Below, piece after piece: positions 44,799 through 52,108 of a DNA stretch of 52,108 nt (its first letter is position 1; each line of letters starts with the position of its first letter). The stretch spans positions 1 through 52,108 of the forward strand of contig JASFYT010000037.1 of NCBI GenBank assembly GCA_045047085.1, given 5' to 3'. Origin of the DNA: GCA-2401155 sp045047085 (lineage in GTDB: Bacteria; Pseudomonadota; Alphaproteobacteria; Rhizobiales; Rhizobiaceae). Made by a program: the position numbers and the translations under genes. Below the pieces are notes generated by a model. That model was not told where the DNA came from, ran no database searches, and saw only the letters and a list, made by a program, of their open reading frames with translations.

Positions 44799-44845
44799 GC
44801 ACATTTTCCCGAATCTTTATTGCCCCAAATGTTGTTTGGTAAATA

Positions 44846-46633
44846 TCAGTCCTTAGCTACTGGAATCAACCTCAATCCCAGATCACGCATTTGGGCGGAC
44901 TGGACATCGCTTGGTGCGCCCATTAGTAAATCGACCGCTTGCTGATTCATTGGGAACATGGTGATTTCACGCAAGTTCTTTGCGCCCAAAAGCAGCATCA
45001 CGATACGGTCTACACCGGCAGCCATGCCGCCATGGGGTGGTGCGCCGTATTGGAACGCCCGATAAAGGCCGCCAAAGCGATCTTCAACGGTTTGCTTGTC
45101 GAGACCAGCAATTTCAAATGCCTTGATCATGGTTTCAGGCAAATGGTTTCGGATACCGCCGGAAGCGATTTCGAAGCCGTTGCAAACCAAATCATACTGA
45201 TAGGCTTTGAGGGTCAGCGGATCTTTGTTTTCCAACGCTTCCATGCCGCCCTGGGGCATGGAGAACGGGTTGTGAGCAAACTCAACACGTTTGTTTTCTT
45301 CGTCCCATTCGTAAAATGGAAAATCTACTACCCAGCAAAGGTCGAAGCGGTCTTTGTCGATCAGATCGCGTTCTTCAGCGGCTTGCGTACGCGCATCACC
45401 GGCAAAGCTGGCGAATTTCTTTGGATCGCCTGCAACGAAGAAACAGGCGTCGCCTGCTTCAAGCCCGAATTGCTCCAGAATGGCTGCTGTGCGTTCTTCG
45501 CCAATGTTCTTGGCCAGCGGTCCGGCACCAGTAACTTTACCTTCTTCTTCGCGCCAGAAGATATAACCAAGACCTGGTTGGCCCTGCTTTTGTGCCCAAG
45601 AGTTCATGCGATCACAGAATGCGCGGCTACCGCCGGTTTTTACTGGAATGCCCCAGATCTCAACTTTTGGATCACGTTCAATCATACCGGCAAAAACTTT
45701 AAAGCCGGAACCTGCGAAATGTTTTGTTGTTTCTTCCATGACGATTGGATTGCGTAAATCAGGCTTATCGGTGCCGTATTTGCGCATGGATACGTCATAA
45801 GGAATACGCGTAAAGCTCTGGGTAACCGGCTTGCCTTCGGCATATTCTTCGAAGATTTTGCGAATCACCGGTTCAACTGTTGTGAGGATATCTTCCTGCT
45901 CTACAAAACTCATTTCAAGATCGAGCTGGTAGAATTCGCCCGGAAGCCTATCAGCGCGCGGGTCTTCATCGCGGAAACATGGGGCGATCTGGAAGTATTT
46001 ATCGAAGCCCGACATCATAATCAGCTGTTTATATTGCTGCGGAGCCTGTGGCAGCGCATAGAATTGCCCATGATGGATACGGCTTGGCACGAGGAAATCG
46101 CGTGCGCCTTCCGGTGAAGAAGCCGTCAGGATAGGTGTTGAGAATTCGTTGAAATCGGCCTTCGCCATTTCCTTGCGCATGGTCGAGATGATGCGTGTAC
46201 GCTGCATGATGTTTTCGTGCAAAGTCTCGCGGCGCAAATCCAGGAAGCGGTATTTCAGGCGAATGTCTTCTGGATAATCGGGTTCACCAAATACCGGCAG
46301 CGGTAATTCTTCCGATTTGGAAAGCACTTCGATGTTTTGCGCGTAAATTTCGATTTCACCAGTTGGCATATTCGGGTTAACCGCCGCATCATCACGGGCG
46401 CGTACATCGCCATCAATGCAAAGTACCCACTCGCCGCGCACTACTTCCGCCGCAGCGAATGCCGGACTATCCGGATCGGCGACGATCTGGGTCAGGCCAT
46501 AATGATCACGCAGATCGATGAACAAAACGCCCCCATGATCGCGGACCCGATGGACCCAGCCGGAAAGGCGGACTTTTGTGCCAATGTCTGATTTGCGCAA
46601 GGCTTCACATGAGTGACTGCGGTAACGGTGCAT
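44846..46633 (-). CDS. aspS: Aspartyl-tRNA synthetase
   Basis: 595 residues: N-terminal OB anticodon domain, class II core and GAD insertion (about 290-410). Motif 2 is in APCFRDEDPRADR near 220, motif 3 near GMAAGVDRIVML. The OB segment GWVHRVRDHGG has His where E. coli discriminating AspRS has Leu in the corresponding RRRDLG segment, a feature of the non-discriminating type that also charges tRNA-Asn; GatCAB would then be needed. AGGAT lies nine bases before the ATG. Nothing odd. Confidence 0.97.
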   Translation of the reverse strand: MHRYRSHSCEALRKSDIGTKVRLSGWVHRVRDHGGVLFIDLRDHYGLTQIVADPDSPAFAAAEVVRGEWVLCIDGDVRARDDAAVNPNMPTGEIEIYAQNIEVLSKSEELPLPVFGEPDYPEDIRLKYRFLDLRRETLHENIMQRTRIISTMRKEMAKADFNEFSTPILTASSPEGARDFLVPSRIHHGQFYALPQAPQQYKQLIMMSGFDKYFQIAPCFRDEDPRADRLPGEFYQLDLEMSFVEQEDILTTVEPVIRKIFEEYAEGKPVTQSFTRIPYDVSMRKYGTDKPDLRNPIVMEETTKHFAGSGFKVFAGMIERDPKVEIWGIPVKTGGSRAFCDRMNSWAQKQGQPGLGYIFWREEEGKVTGAGPLAKNIGEERTAAILEQFGLEAGDACFFVAGDPKKFASFAGDARTQAAEERDLIDKDRFDLCWVVDFPFYEWDEENKRVEFAHNPFSMPQGGMEALENKDPLTLKAYQYDLVCNGFEIASGGIRNHLPETMIKAFEIAGLDKQTVEDRFGGLYRAFQYGAPPHGGMAAGVDRIVMLLLGAKNLREITMFPMNQQAVDLLMGAPSDVQSAQMRDLGLRLIPVAKD

Positions 46634-46802
46634 TTTATATCCTGGAGTTGTTTTGTCAGCCCGAATTAGCGAGGCCGAATATCATTGATTTCTTCGGGCG
46701 ACAAACCATGAGATGGGCTGATTTGTCAAGGTTGCGGTCCTGATTTGGCTTGTCAAAAAAGCATAAGTTTGTAGTTTTTGGAAAATATGCCCATAAACGC
46801 CA

Positions 46803-47357
46803 ATGGCCCTCTATACAATTACCCAGGAATTCCAGATTGAAACCGAAGAAAAAAAGTCGCGTTTCATCGCCTTTATAGTGCCCTCCTCCCACTTTGAAGC
46901 ACGGCTGGATGAGTTGCGTAAGGGGCATCGTAAAGCCAACCATCATGTGACTGCATTTCGTAGAATGATGGAGGATGGTCGTATTGAAGAAGGTGCAAAA
47001 GACGATGGTGAACCCGCTGGCACATCCGGCATGCCGATTTTGAAGGTAATGCAAGGCAAAAGTCTGATCGATTGCGGCATCATCGTGGTTCGTTATTTTG
47101 GCGGCACAAAGCTTGGCACAGGCGGATTGGCGCGGGCTTATTCGAAGGCTGCGAAACATGTGATTGAGGGTGCTGACAAAACAATTTGGCATAAATGGGT
47201 CTCGCGCACCGTTAATTGCGGATTTGATGCGATATCAGCGATTGAAGTGCAAATTTCGGAATTGGGCCTCAATGTAACCAATCGTGATTTTTCCGATGAA
47301 GGTGCCGAACTGACTTTCGAAGGGCCGGAAGAGACAGTAAACAGTGTATCGGAGTGA
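46803..47357 (+). CDS. YigZ/IMPACT-family protein
   Basis: 184 residues. The UPF0029 fold is clear: KSRFIAFIVPSSHFEARL, KANHHVTAFR, the DDGEPAGTSGMPIL signature (near residue 70) and VVRYFGGTKLGTGGLARAY. The domain is related to the eukaryotic GCN1-inhibiting IMPACT; bacterial YigZ is thought to act on translation or nucleic acids. The C-terminal RNA-binding-like domain (about 135-184) ends a little early compared with typical 200-residue members. Monocistronic; a 185-base gap follows. Confidence 0.9.
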   Translation: MALYTITQEFQIETEEKKSRFIAFIVPSSHFEARLDELRKGHRKANHHVTAFRRMMEDGRIEEGAKDDGEPAGTSGMPILKVMQGKSLIDCGIIVVRYFGGTKLGTGGLARAYSKAAKHVIEGADKTIWHKWVSRTVNCGFDAISAIEVQISELGLNVTNRDFSDEGAELTFEGPEETVNSVSE

Positions 47358-47542
47358 TCTTCCGGCACTTAACAATTGGCAAGCACGGACCCCCTGGAAC
47401 AAGTGACAGCGAGACTGCGCAGCGCTAAGTTGGCGACGAAACTGGCAGCATTGATCAAAGTGCGGCATTAATGCGTAAGGAAGTTTCCAAAATTTATTTG
47501 CAGGCACCGAGACAAACATATTTGTATTCGTTATAGGTGCGT

Positions 47543-48715
47543 ATGAAAATTATTACGACAACGGCTGATCTGGCCGAAATTTGCCAGCAAATGGCGCAAC
47601 ATCAATATGTTACCGTCGATACGGAGTTCCTGCGAGAGTCAACATTTTGGCCCGAATTGTGTCTGATCCAGATGGCCTCCCCCGATGATGGCTGCATTGT
47701 CGATGTGCTGGCCAAGGGTATTGATCTGGCACCCTTCTTTGAACTGATGGGCGACGAAAGCGTTGTGAAAGTTTTTCACGCCGCACGTCAGGATATTGAG
47801 ATCATCTATAATTTAGGCAATCTGATCCCCCATCCGGTATTTGATACTCAGGTTGCAGCCATGGTTTGCGGCTTTGGTGACAGCATTTCCTACGACCAAC
47901 TAGTCTTCAGAATCACCTCGCAGCAGATTGATAAATCATCCCGCTTTACCGATTGGCGCAGACGTCCATTGAGCGACAAGCAGCTTGATTATGCGCTGGC
48001 TGATGTGACTCATTTACGAGATGTTTATCAATCGATCAAAGCTAATTTGGAGGAGCAAAATCGCTCTCACTGGGTAGACGAGGAAATGGAAATTCTCACC
48101 TCACCGGAAACCTATGATATGCCGGTGGAAAATGCCTGGCGGCGTTTGAAAATGCGTGTGCGCAAGCCACGGGATTTTGCCATGATGATGCTGGTTGCTG
48201 AATGGCGCGAAACCACGGCAAGGAAAAATAATGTCCCACGCGGGCGCGTCGTCAAGGATGATGCGATCTACGAAATTTGCGGCCACCCACCAAAGTCCAT
48301 GCAAGACATTTCGCAAATGCGCGGCCTCTCCCGTGGCTTCGATCGCCATCGTTATGGCGAAAGCCTGCTGGCCATTGTGAAGGTGGGGTTGGAGCTGCCC
48401 AAGTCAGAATTACCTACAATGCCACGCATGAAAAAAACCCCGGAAGGCTCTGGTGCTGCAACAGAAATGCTAAAAGTTCTACTTAAAGTTACCGTCGAAG
48501 CGCATGGGGTTGCGGCCAAGGTTATTGCTACCGTTGATGATCTGGAAAAGATTGCAGCCGACGACAATGCCGATGTGGCAGCGCTAAAAGGCTGGCGGCG
48601 TGAACTGTTCGGTGATACGGCAATCAAATTAAAGAATGGCCAGATCGCGCTTGGTATTCAGAACAAGGTGATCAAGGTCATTGATGTGGAAAGTGCGCAG
48701 GCAGCTGCGGAATAG
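47543..48715 (+). CDS. rnd: Ribonuclease D
   Basis: 390 residues: DEDDy exonuclease domain (about 1-185) with VDTEFLRE (Exo I), VFHAARQDIEI (Exo II) and LDYALADVTHLRDVY (Exo III with the Tyr variant), then two HRDC domains, with ETTARKNNVPRGRVVKDDAI in the first. It trims tRNA 3' ends and other stable RNAs. The start may be ATG at 47543; a GTG at 47537 adds two residues. Its stop is followed within five bases by repeat copy E, which fills the gap to convergent ppx. Confidence 0.95.
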   Translation: MKIITTTADLAEICQQMAQHQYVTVDTEFLRESTFWPELCLIQMASPDDGCIVDVLAKGIDLAPFFELMGDESVVKVFHAARQDIEIIYNLGNLIPHPVFDTQVAAMVCGFGDSISYDQLVFRITSQQIDKSSRFTDWRRRPLSDKQLDYALADVTHLRDVYQSIKANLEEQNRSHWVDEEMEILTSPETYDMPVENAWRRLKMRVRKPRDFAMMMLVAEWRETTARKNNVPRGRVVKDDAIYEICGHPPKSMQDISQMRGLSRGFDRHRYGESLLAIVKVGLELPKSELPTMPRMKKTPEGSGAATEMLKVLLKVTVEAHGVAAKVIATVDDLEKIAADDNADVAALKGWRRELFGDTAIKLKNGQIALGIQNKVIKVIDVESAQAAAE

Positions 48716-48719
48716 CAAC

Positions 48720-48786
48720 ACCTATCGGTTTGTTTTAACGCACAATTTATCTGAAAACCGGTTACCACTTTTCAGATTGTGCTCTA
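48720..48786 (-). repeat. TAGAGC hairpin repeat, copy E
   Basis: The best-preserved copy. Minus strand: TAGAGC, with TAG the ppx stop, outer stem GCACAAT/ATTGTGC, inner stem CTGAAAA/TTTTCAG, one-sided ATAA bulge, loop GTGGTAACCGG, tail GTTAAAACAAACCGATAGGT. It makes up almost the entire gap between convergent rnd and ppx. Confidence 0.85.
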
Positions 48787-50343
48787 ATTTCCAATTGTCA
48801 GTTCGATAGGTTCGCCTATTTCTCTGGCCAATTGTTCCATTCGTTTGTCGGGTCTTTCACCTGCAAGATCAGATAAATTTCCAGGCAAAATGAATCGTAA
48901 TTTTCTGTCTTCTCCGCGTTTCAATTTAAGCTGCGGGATGATGCCCTCAATCGATGCAGTATAGAGATAAAGCAAGCGGAACAATGCTGCCAAAACACGG
49001 GCGCGTTGGATGGTGCGTTCATCCGCCAAAGTGACGATTTCCGGCAACGGGTTTTTTGTGCTGAGGCCAGAATATCGGCAGTAATTTGAGATCGCCAGAT
49101 AAGCGCGGCCCATGTGGCTGATGCCGACAAAGCCTGCATTGGAAATGATGCCGAGGCTTTGCTTGGCTTGATAATCGGAATGGGCCCGCCATGCAATATC
49201 GGCAAGGTAGCAGGACGCGGTGCGGTAACGGGCCTCGTTCGCAGTTTCCTCTATGCCCATTATTGCAAAGGCATCTTTGGTCCAGTTGGCCAGTTCTTCC
49301 GCGTGGTGGGGAGAGCGGGCTCGCAGGATTGCGAGTTCCCTGCTTGCTTCAATCAACGGGTCTTTTTGTTGTTCCTTTTTGTCCAGAAGTGCGTGGAGAT
49401 ACCCTTCACGAACCCCCAGTGAGGATATGGAAACCTGTTTTGCGCCAGTGAATTTTAGCGCTTCAATCAAAACAATCGCGCCAATCGGCAGCAAATTACG
49501 TCTATTCTTGGAGACCATATCCATGCCCGCGATTGTTTGCGGGTCCGGCTCAATCAGGGATTCGCAGAACTCGATGAAGGTATTTGCGTTGACCGTATAA
49601 TCGTGCAGGACAAATAACGGGTAATCAATGTGAGCCATGTGGAGTTTCGCAAGCGAACGCCACGTGCCGCCGACCGCATAGAATGTCCGGCCCTTTAAGT
49701 CAGCCCTGTCGCTGATTTTGGAAAAGTGTTCGTGGACAATCTCTCTGGCTTTTTCGAAATTGCCTTCAGCCATTTCCGTGAGACGCAAACCACCAAGAGG
49801 CATGGTGACGCCCTCATTTTCACAAGTTTTTACTGATTTGACGTTAATGAGTTCAAGCGAACCACCGCCTAAATCACCAACGATGCCGTCTGGCTGATAA
49901 AAACCGCTCTCAATTCCCCATCCTGCATATAATGCCTCTTTTTTTCCTGAGAGGAGGACAAGTTTTTTGTCATAAACCTTTTCCACCTGCTTGATGAAAG
50001 CAGGGCCGTTTTTGGCCTCGCGAACCGCGGCAGTGGCAATGATGTGGGTATCGACGACGCCTAATTGTTTTCCAATTGCAAAATAGCGGGATATGGCGCG
50101 CAGGGCGGCTTCGACCGCATTTTCGTCCATGCGCCCGCTGGCAGCCACGCCACGCCCCAGCCCACAAAGAATTTTTTCGTTAAACAGTACTGAGGGTGAT
50201 CGTGTGAATCCCTCATAAACAACCTGACGAACAGAGTTTGAACCAATATCGATGACCGCAATTGGTTGGCGCTCGCGCAAACGCCCCTGCGCTTGATGCG
50301 AAGTCTTAATCGTCTCGTCTGATGAAGGTTTTTGGTGCGTCAT
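48784..50343 (-). CDS. ppx: Exopolyphosphatase (Ppx/GppA family)
   Basis: 519 residues. It removes terminal phosphate from polyphosphate, and family members may hydrolyse pppGpp. The ASKHA ATPase-fold motifs are visible: VIDIGSNSVRQVVYEG near 30 and the phosphate loop GDLGGGSLELI near 155. The C-terminal helical HD-like domain (about 320-519) is present. The start overlaps the 3' end of ppk by 38 bases, so ppk-ppx are one operon, with expected translational coupling. Confidence 0.95.
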   Translation of the reverse strand: MTHQKPSSDETIKTSHQAQGRLRERQPIAVIDIGSNSVRQVVYEGFTRSPSVLFNEKILCGLGRGVAASGRMDENAVEAALRAISRYFAIGKQLGVVDTHIIATAAVREAKNGPAFIKQVEKVYDKKLVLLSGKKEALYAGWGIESGFYQPDGIVGDLGGGSLELINVKSVKTCENEGVTMPLGGLRLTEMAEGNFEKAREIVHEHFSKISDRADLKGRTFYAVGGTWRSLAKLHMAHIDYPLFVLHDYTVNANTFIEFCESLIEPDPQTIAGMDMVSKNRRNLLPIGAIVLIEALKFTGAKQVSISSLGVREGYLHALLDKKEQQKDPLIEASRELAILRARSPHHAEELANWTKDAFAIMGIEETANEARYRTASCYLADIAWRAHSDYQAKQSLGIISNAGFVGISHMGRAYLAISNYCRYSGLSTKNPLPEIVTLADERTIQRARVLAALFRLLYLYTASIEGIIPQLKLKRGEDRKLRFILPGNLSDLAGERPDKRMEQLAREIGEPIELTIGN

Positions 50344-52108
50344 TTTTTAGGGATTCACCTCGGCCTGAAAGGCTCGGATTGGTCATAAAGTATTGCTGGG
50401 CGCTAAATCCATCTGACGCGCTTTTTGGGGCTATTCTTTTGCTCATGCCATTTGGCAGGATTTCCCAGCTTTGCTCATTATCCATCAAATTTGCCAGAAT
50501 AATCTGATCAAGTACCTGCTTCTTCACCGTTTTATTATCAAGACGGACCATTACTTCGACCCTGCGATCAAGATTTCGCGGCATCAAATCTGGCGAGCCG
50601 ATATAGACATTTGCCTTTTTCGACGGCAGCCATTCGCCATTGCCAAAACATAGAATACGGCTGTGCTCAAGGAATCGTCCGACGATAGACTTCACGCGAA
50701 TATTTTCCGACATTCCCTGTATATTTGGGCGCAGGCAGCAAATACCTCGCACGATCAGGTCAATTTGTACACCAGCCTGACTGGCCCGGTAGAATCTATC
50801 TATCAACTCTGAATCTACCAGAGAATTCATCTTGGCCCAGATTTGAGCGGGCTTACCATCTTTGGCAAATGCGATTTCGCGGTCAATATATTCAAGGATA
50901 CGCTGGCGCAAATCGATTGGAGAAATCGCAAAATTTTCCAGTTTTTCCGGCTTCGCATAGCCAGTGATAAAGTTAAAAACCTTGGCCACATCATGGGCGA
51001 TGACCGGGTTTGCGGTAAAATATGAAAGGTCGGTATAAACCCTTGCTGTGATCGGGTGATAATTGCCTGTGCCAATATGGACGTAGTTTTCCAGCTTGCC
51101 ATCCTCGCGTCGTACAACCTGCGATAATTTTGCGTGGGTTTTCCAATCGACGAAGCCAAATACCACTTGCACGCCTGCCCGTTCAAGGTCACGCGACCAG
51201 CGGATATTGGCTTCTTCATCAAAACGGGCTTTGAGTTCGACCACTGCTGTGACGGATTTTCCGGCCTCAGCGGCTGAGATCAACGCTGCAACGATGGGGC
51301 TGTCATTGGAAGTGCGATAAAGGGTTTGCTTGATCGCTACCACATTGGGGTCATTAGCTGCCTGTCGTAGGAAGCTGACCACCACATCGAAAGATTCGTA
51401 TGGATGGTGAACGATGAATTCTTTTTGACGGATGGCAGCGAAACAATCGCCATCCATCTCACGGATGCGTTCAGGAAATCGGGCATTGAAGGGTGGGAAC
51501 TGGAGATCGGCCCTTTCCACGTTCACAATTTCAGTCAAATTGTGCATGGCGAGCATGCCATCAACAAACACACGCCTGCTCACGTCAATATTAAGTTCCA
51601 GTAGAACGAAATCCTGAAGGTTTTCAGGCATGCCGGAATCAATTTCTAGTTGAATAACCGAACCTCTGCGCCGACGCTTCAACGCGGACTCGTAAGTGCG
51701 GACCAAATCTTCCGCTTCTTCTGCAAGCTCGATGTCTGAATCACGAATAATCCGGAAATTGCCCGAACCTCGGCTACGATACCCGGGAAAAAGTTTTGCA
51801 ATATAGAGGCCAATGACATCTTCAATCGAAATGAACTGGATGCGCTCATTGTTTTTTGCAGGCAGACTTACGAAGCGGCGCAACCCTTCCGGCAAACGGA
51901 GAAGAGCAATCATTTTTTCATTGGTCTTTTCCTGAACCAAATCGAACATCAGAGACTGGCCAAGATTTGGAATGAATGGAAACGGATGGGCTGGGTCCAT
52001 CGACAACGGAGTTAGCACCGGAAAAACCTCATCGATGAAATAGCTTTCCAGCCATTTTTCATCTTTGCTACTGAGTTGATCGGGCTTGACGATGAAAATA
52101 TTTTCATC
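50306..52108 (-). CDS. ppk: Polyphosphate kinase, C-terminal part
   Basis: 601 residues, truncated at the window edge. PPK makes polyphosphate reversibly from ATP. The frame is open to 52108 and continues DENIFIVKPDQ-KWLESYF into PVLTPLSMDPAHPFP, the conserved N-terminal/head region. The catalytic His is in HIGTGNYHP and the second His lies in RFLEHSRILCFG, with KARFDEEANI between. The gene's start is outside. It overlaps the downstream ppx by 38 bases. Confidence 0.97.
   Translation of the reverse strand, partial: DENIFIVKPDQLSSKDEKWLESYFIDEVFPVLTPLSMDPAHPFPFIPNLGQSLMFDLVQEKTNEKMIALLRLPEGLRRFVSLPAKNNERIQFISIEDVIGLYIAKLFPGYRSRGSGNFRIIRDSDIELAEEAEDLVRTYESALKRRRRGSVIQLEIDSGMPENLQDFVLLELNIDVSRRVFVDGMLAMHNLTEIVNVERADLQFPPFNARFPERIREMDGDCFAAIRQKEFIVHHPYESFDVVVSFLRQAANDPNVVAIKQTLYRTSNDSPIVAALISAAEAGKSVTAVVELKARFDEEANIRWSRDLERAGVQVVFGFVDWKTHAKLSQVVRREDGKLENYVHIGTGNYHPITARVYTDLSYFTANPVIAHDVAKVFNFITGYAKPEKLENFAISPIDLRQRILEYIDREIAFAKDGKPAQIWAKMNSLVDSELIDRFYRASQAGVQIDLIVRGICCLRPNIQGMSENIRVKSIVGRFLEHSRILCFGNGEWLPSKKANVYIGSPDLMPRNLDRRVEVMVRLDNKTVKKQVLDQIILANLMDNEQSWEILPNGMSKRIAPKSASDGFSAQQYFMTNPSLSGRGESLKNDAPKTFIRRDD

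Overview
The window is chromosomal DNA of an alphaproteobacterium of the order Hyphomicrobiales (Rhizobiales), probably one of its lower-GC, marine-type relatives (composition by eye near 45-50 % G+C). The evidence is gene content and order: rplM-rpsI next to argC and a COX15-type heme A synthase, DUF2842, a MucR/Ros regulator, the yceD-plsX-fabH-ihfA-merR run, a proton-pumping pyrophosphatase, the glyA-nrdR-ribD-ribE-ribH-nusB run, the LdtR/LdtP pair with DUF6163 beside hemB, and rnd-ppx-ppk with aspS nearby. The genus cannot be named from the sequence.

Layout. 1-6.4 kb: the end of rplM and rpsI with a strong terminator, a divergent LysR regulator/zinc-less dehydrogenase pair, a class IV aminotransferase, argC, heme A synthase and DUF2842. 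6.4-12.6 kb: a small exopolysaccharide locus (polysaccharide deacetylase, CelD-like acetyltransferase, short Wza-type export lipoprotein, GT4 glycosyltransferase, polyprenyl-phosphate sugar transferase). 12.6-15.8 kb: tRNA-Pro(GGG), a HAD phosphatase, a LysR regulator divergent from a MucR-family regulator, and a MerR regulator. 16.1-20.7 kb: ihfA, fabH, plsX, DUF177/YceD and a cytochrome bc1 assembly chaperone, divergent from a BamE-like lipoprotein. 20.8-30.7 kb: the H+-pyrophosphatase, an MFS transporter and the riboflavin/one-carbon run, which holds two unexpected genes: a lipoprotein alpha/beta hydrolase between ribE and ribH, and an opposite-strand TyrA-type dehydrogenase between ribD and nrdR. 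30.8-34.7 kb: L,D-transpeptidase, its probable MarR-type regulator LdtR, DUF6163 and hemB. 34.7-40.1 kb: RDD membrane protein, SLC13 transporter, leucyl-tRNA-protein transferase, GST, SDR and two small envelope proteins. 40.3-52.1 kb: parC, an unknown secreted protein, a secreted esterase, aspS, a YigZ-family protein, rnd, ppx and the 3' part of ppk.

Most genes are ordinary core metabolism. The most interesting structure is a family of about 65-80 bp hairpin repeats with five copies. Four of them supply the TAG stop codon of the adjacent minus-strand gene (merR, hppA, parC, ppx). Their two stems are kept by covarying or G-U changes between copies, so the element probably acts as RNA at transcript 3' ends. 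Other points worth checking are a near-perfect 18 bp palindrome in the ldtR promoter, TTGA/TCAA palindromes in the shared LysR/mucR promoter, tandem hairpins after mucR, and an inverted repeat before argC. No CRISPR array, prophage, insertion sequence, transposase, riboswitch or toxin-antitoxin pair was recognised.
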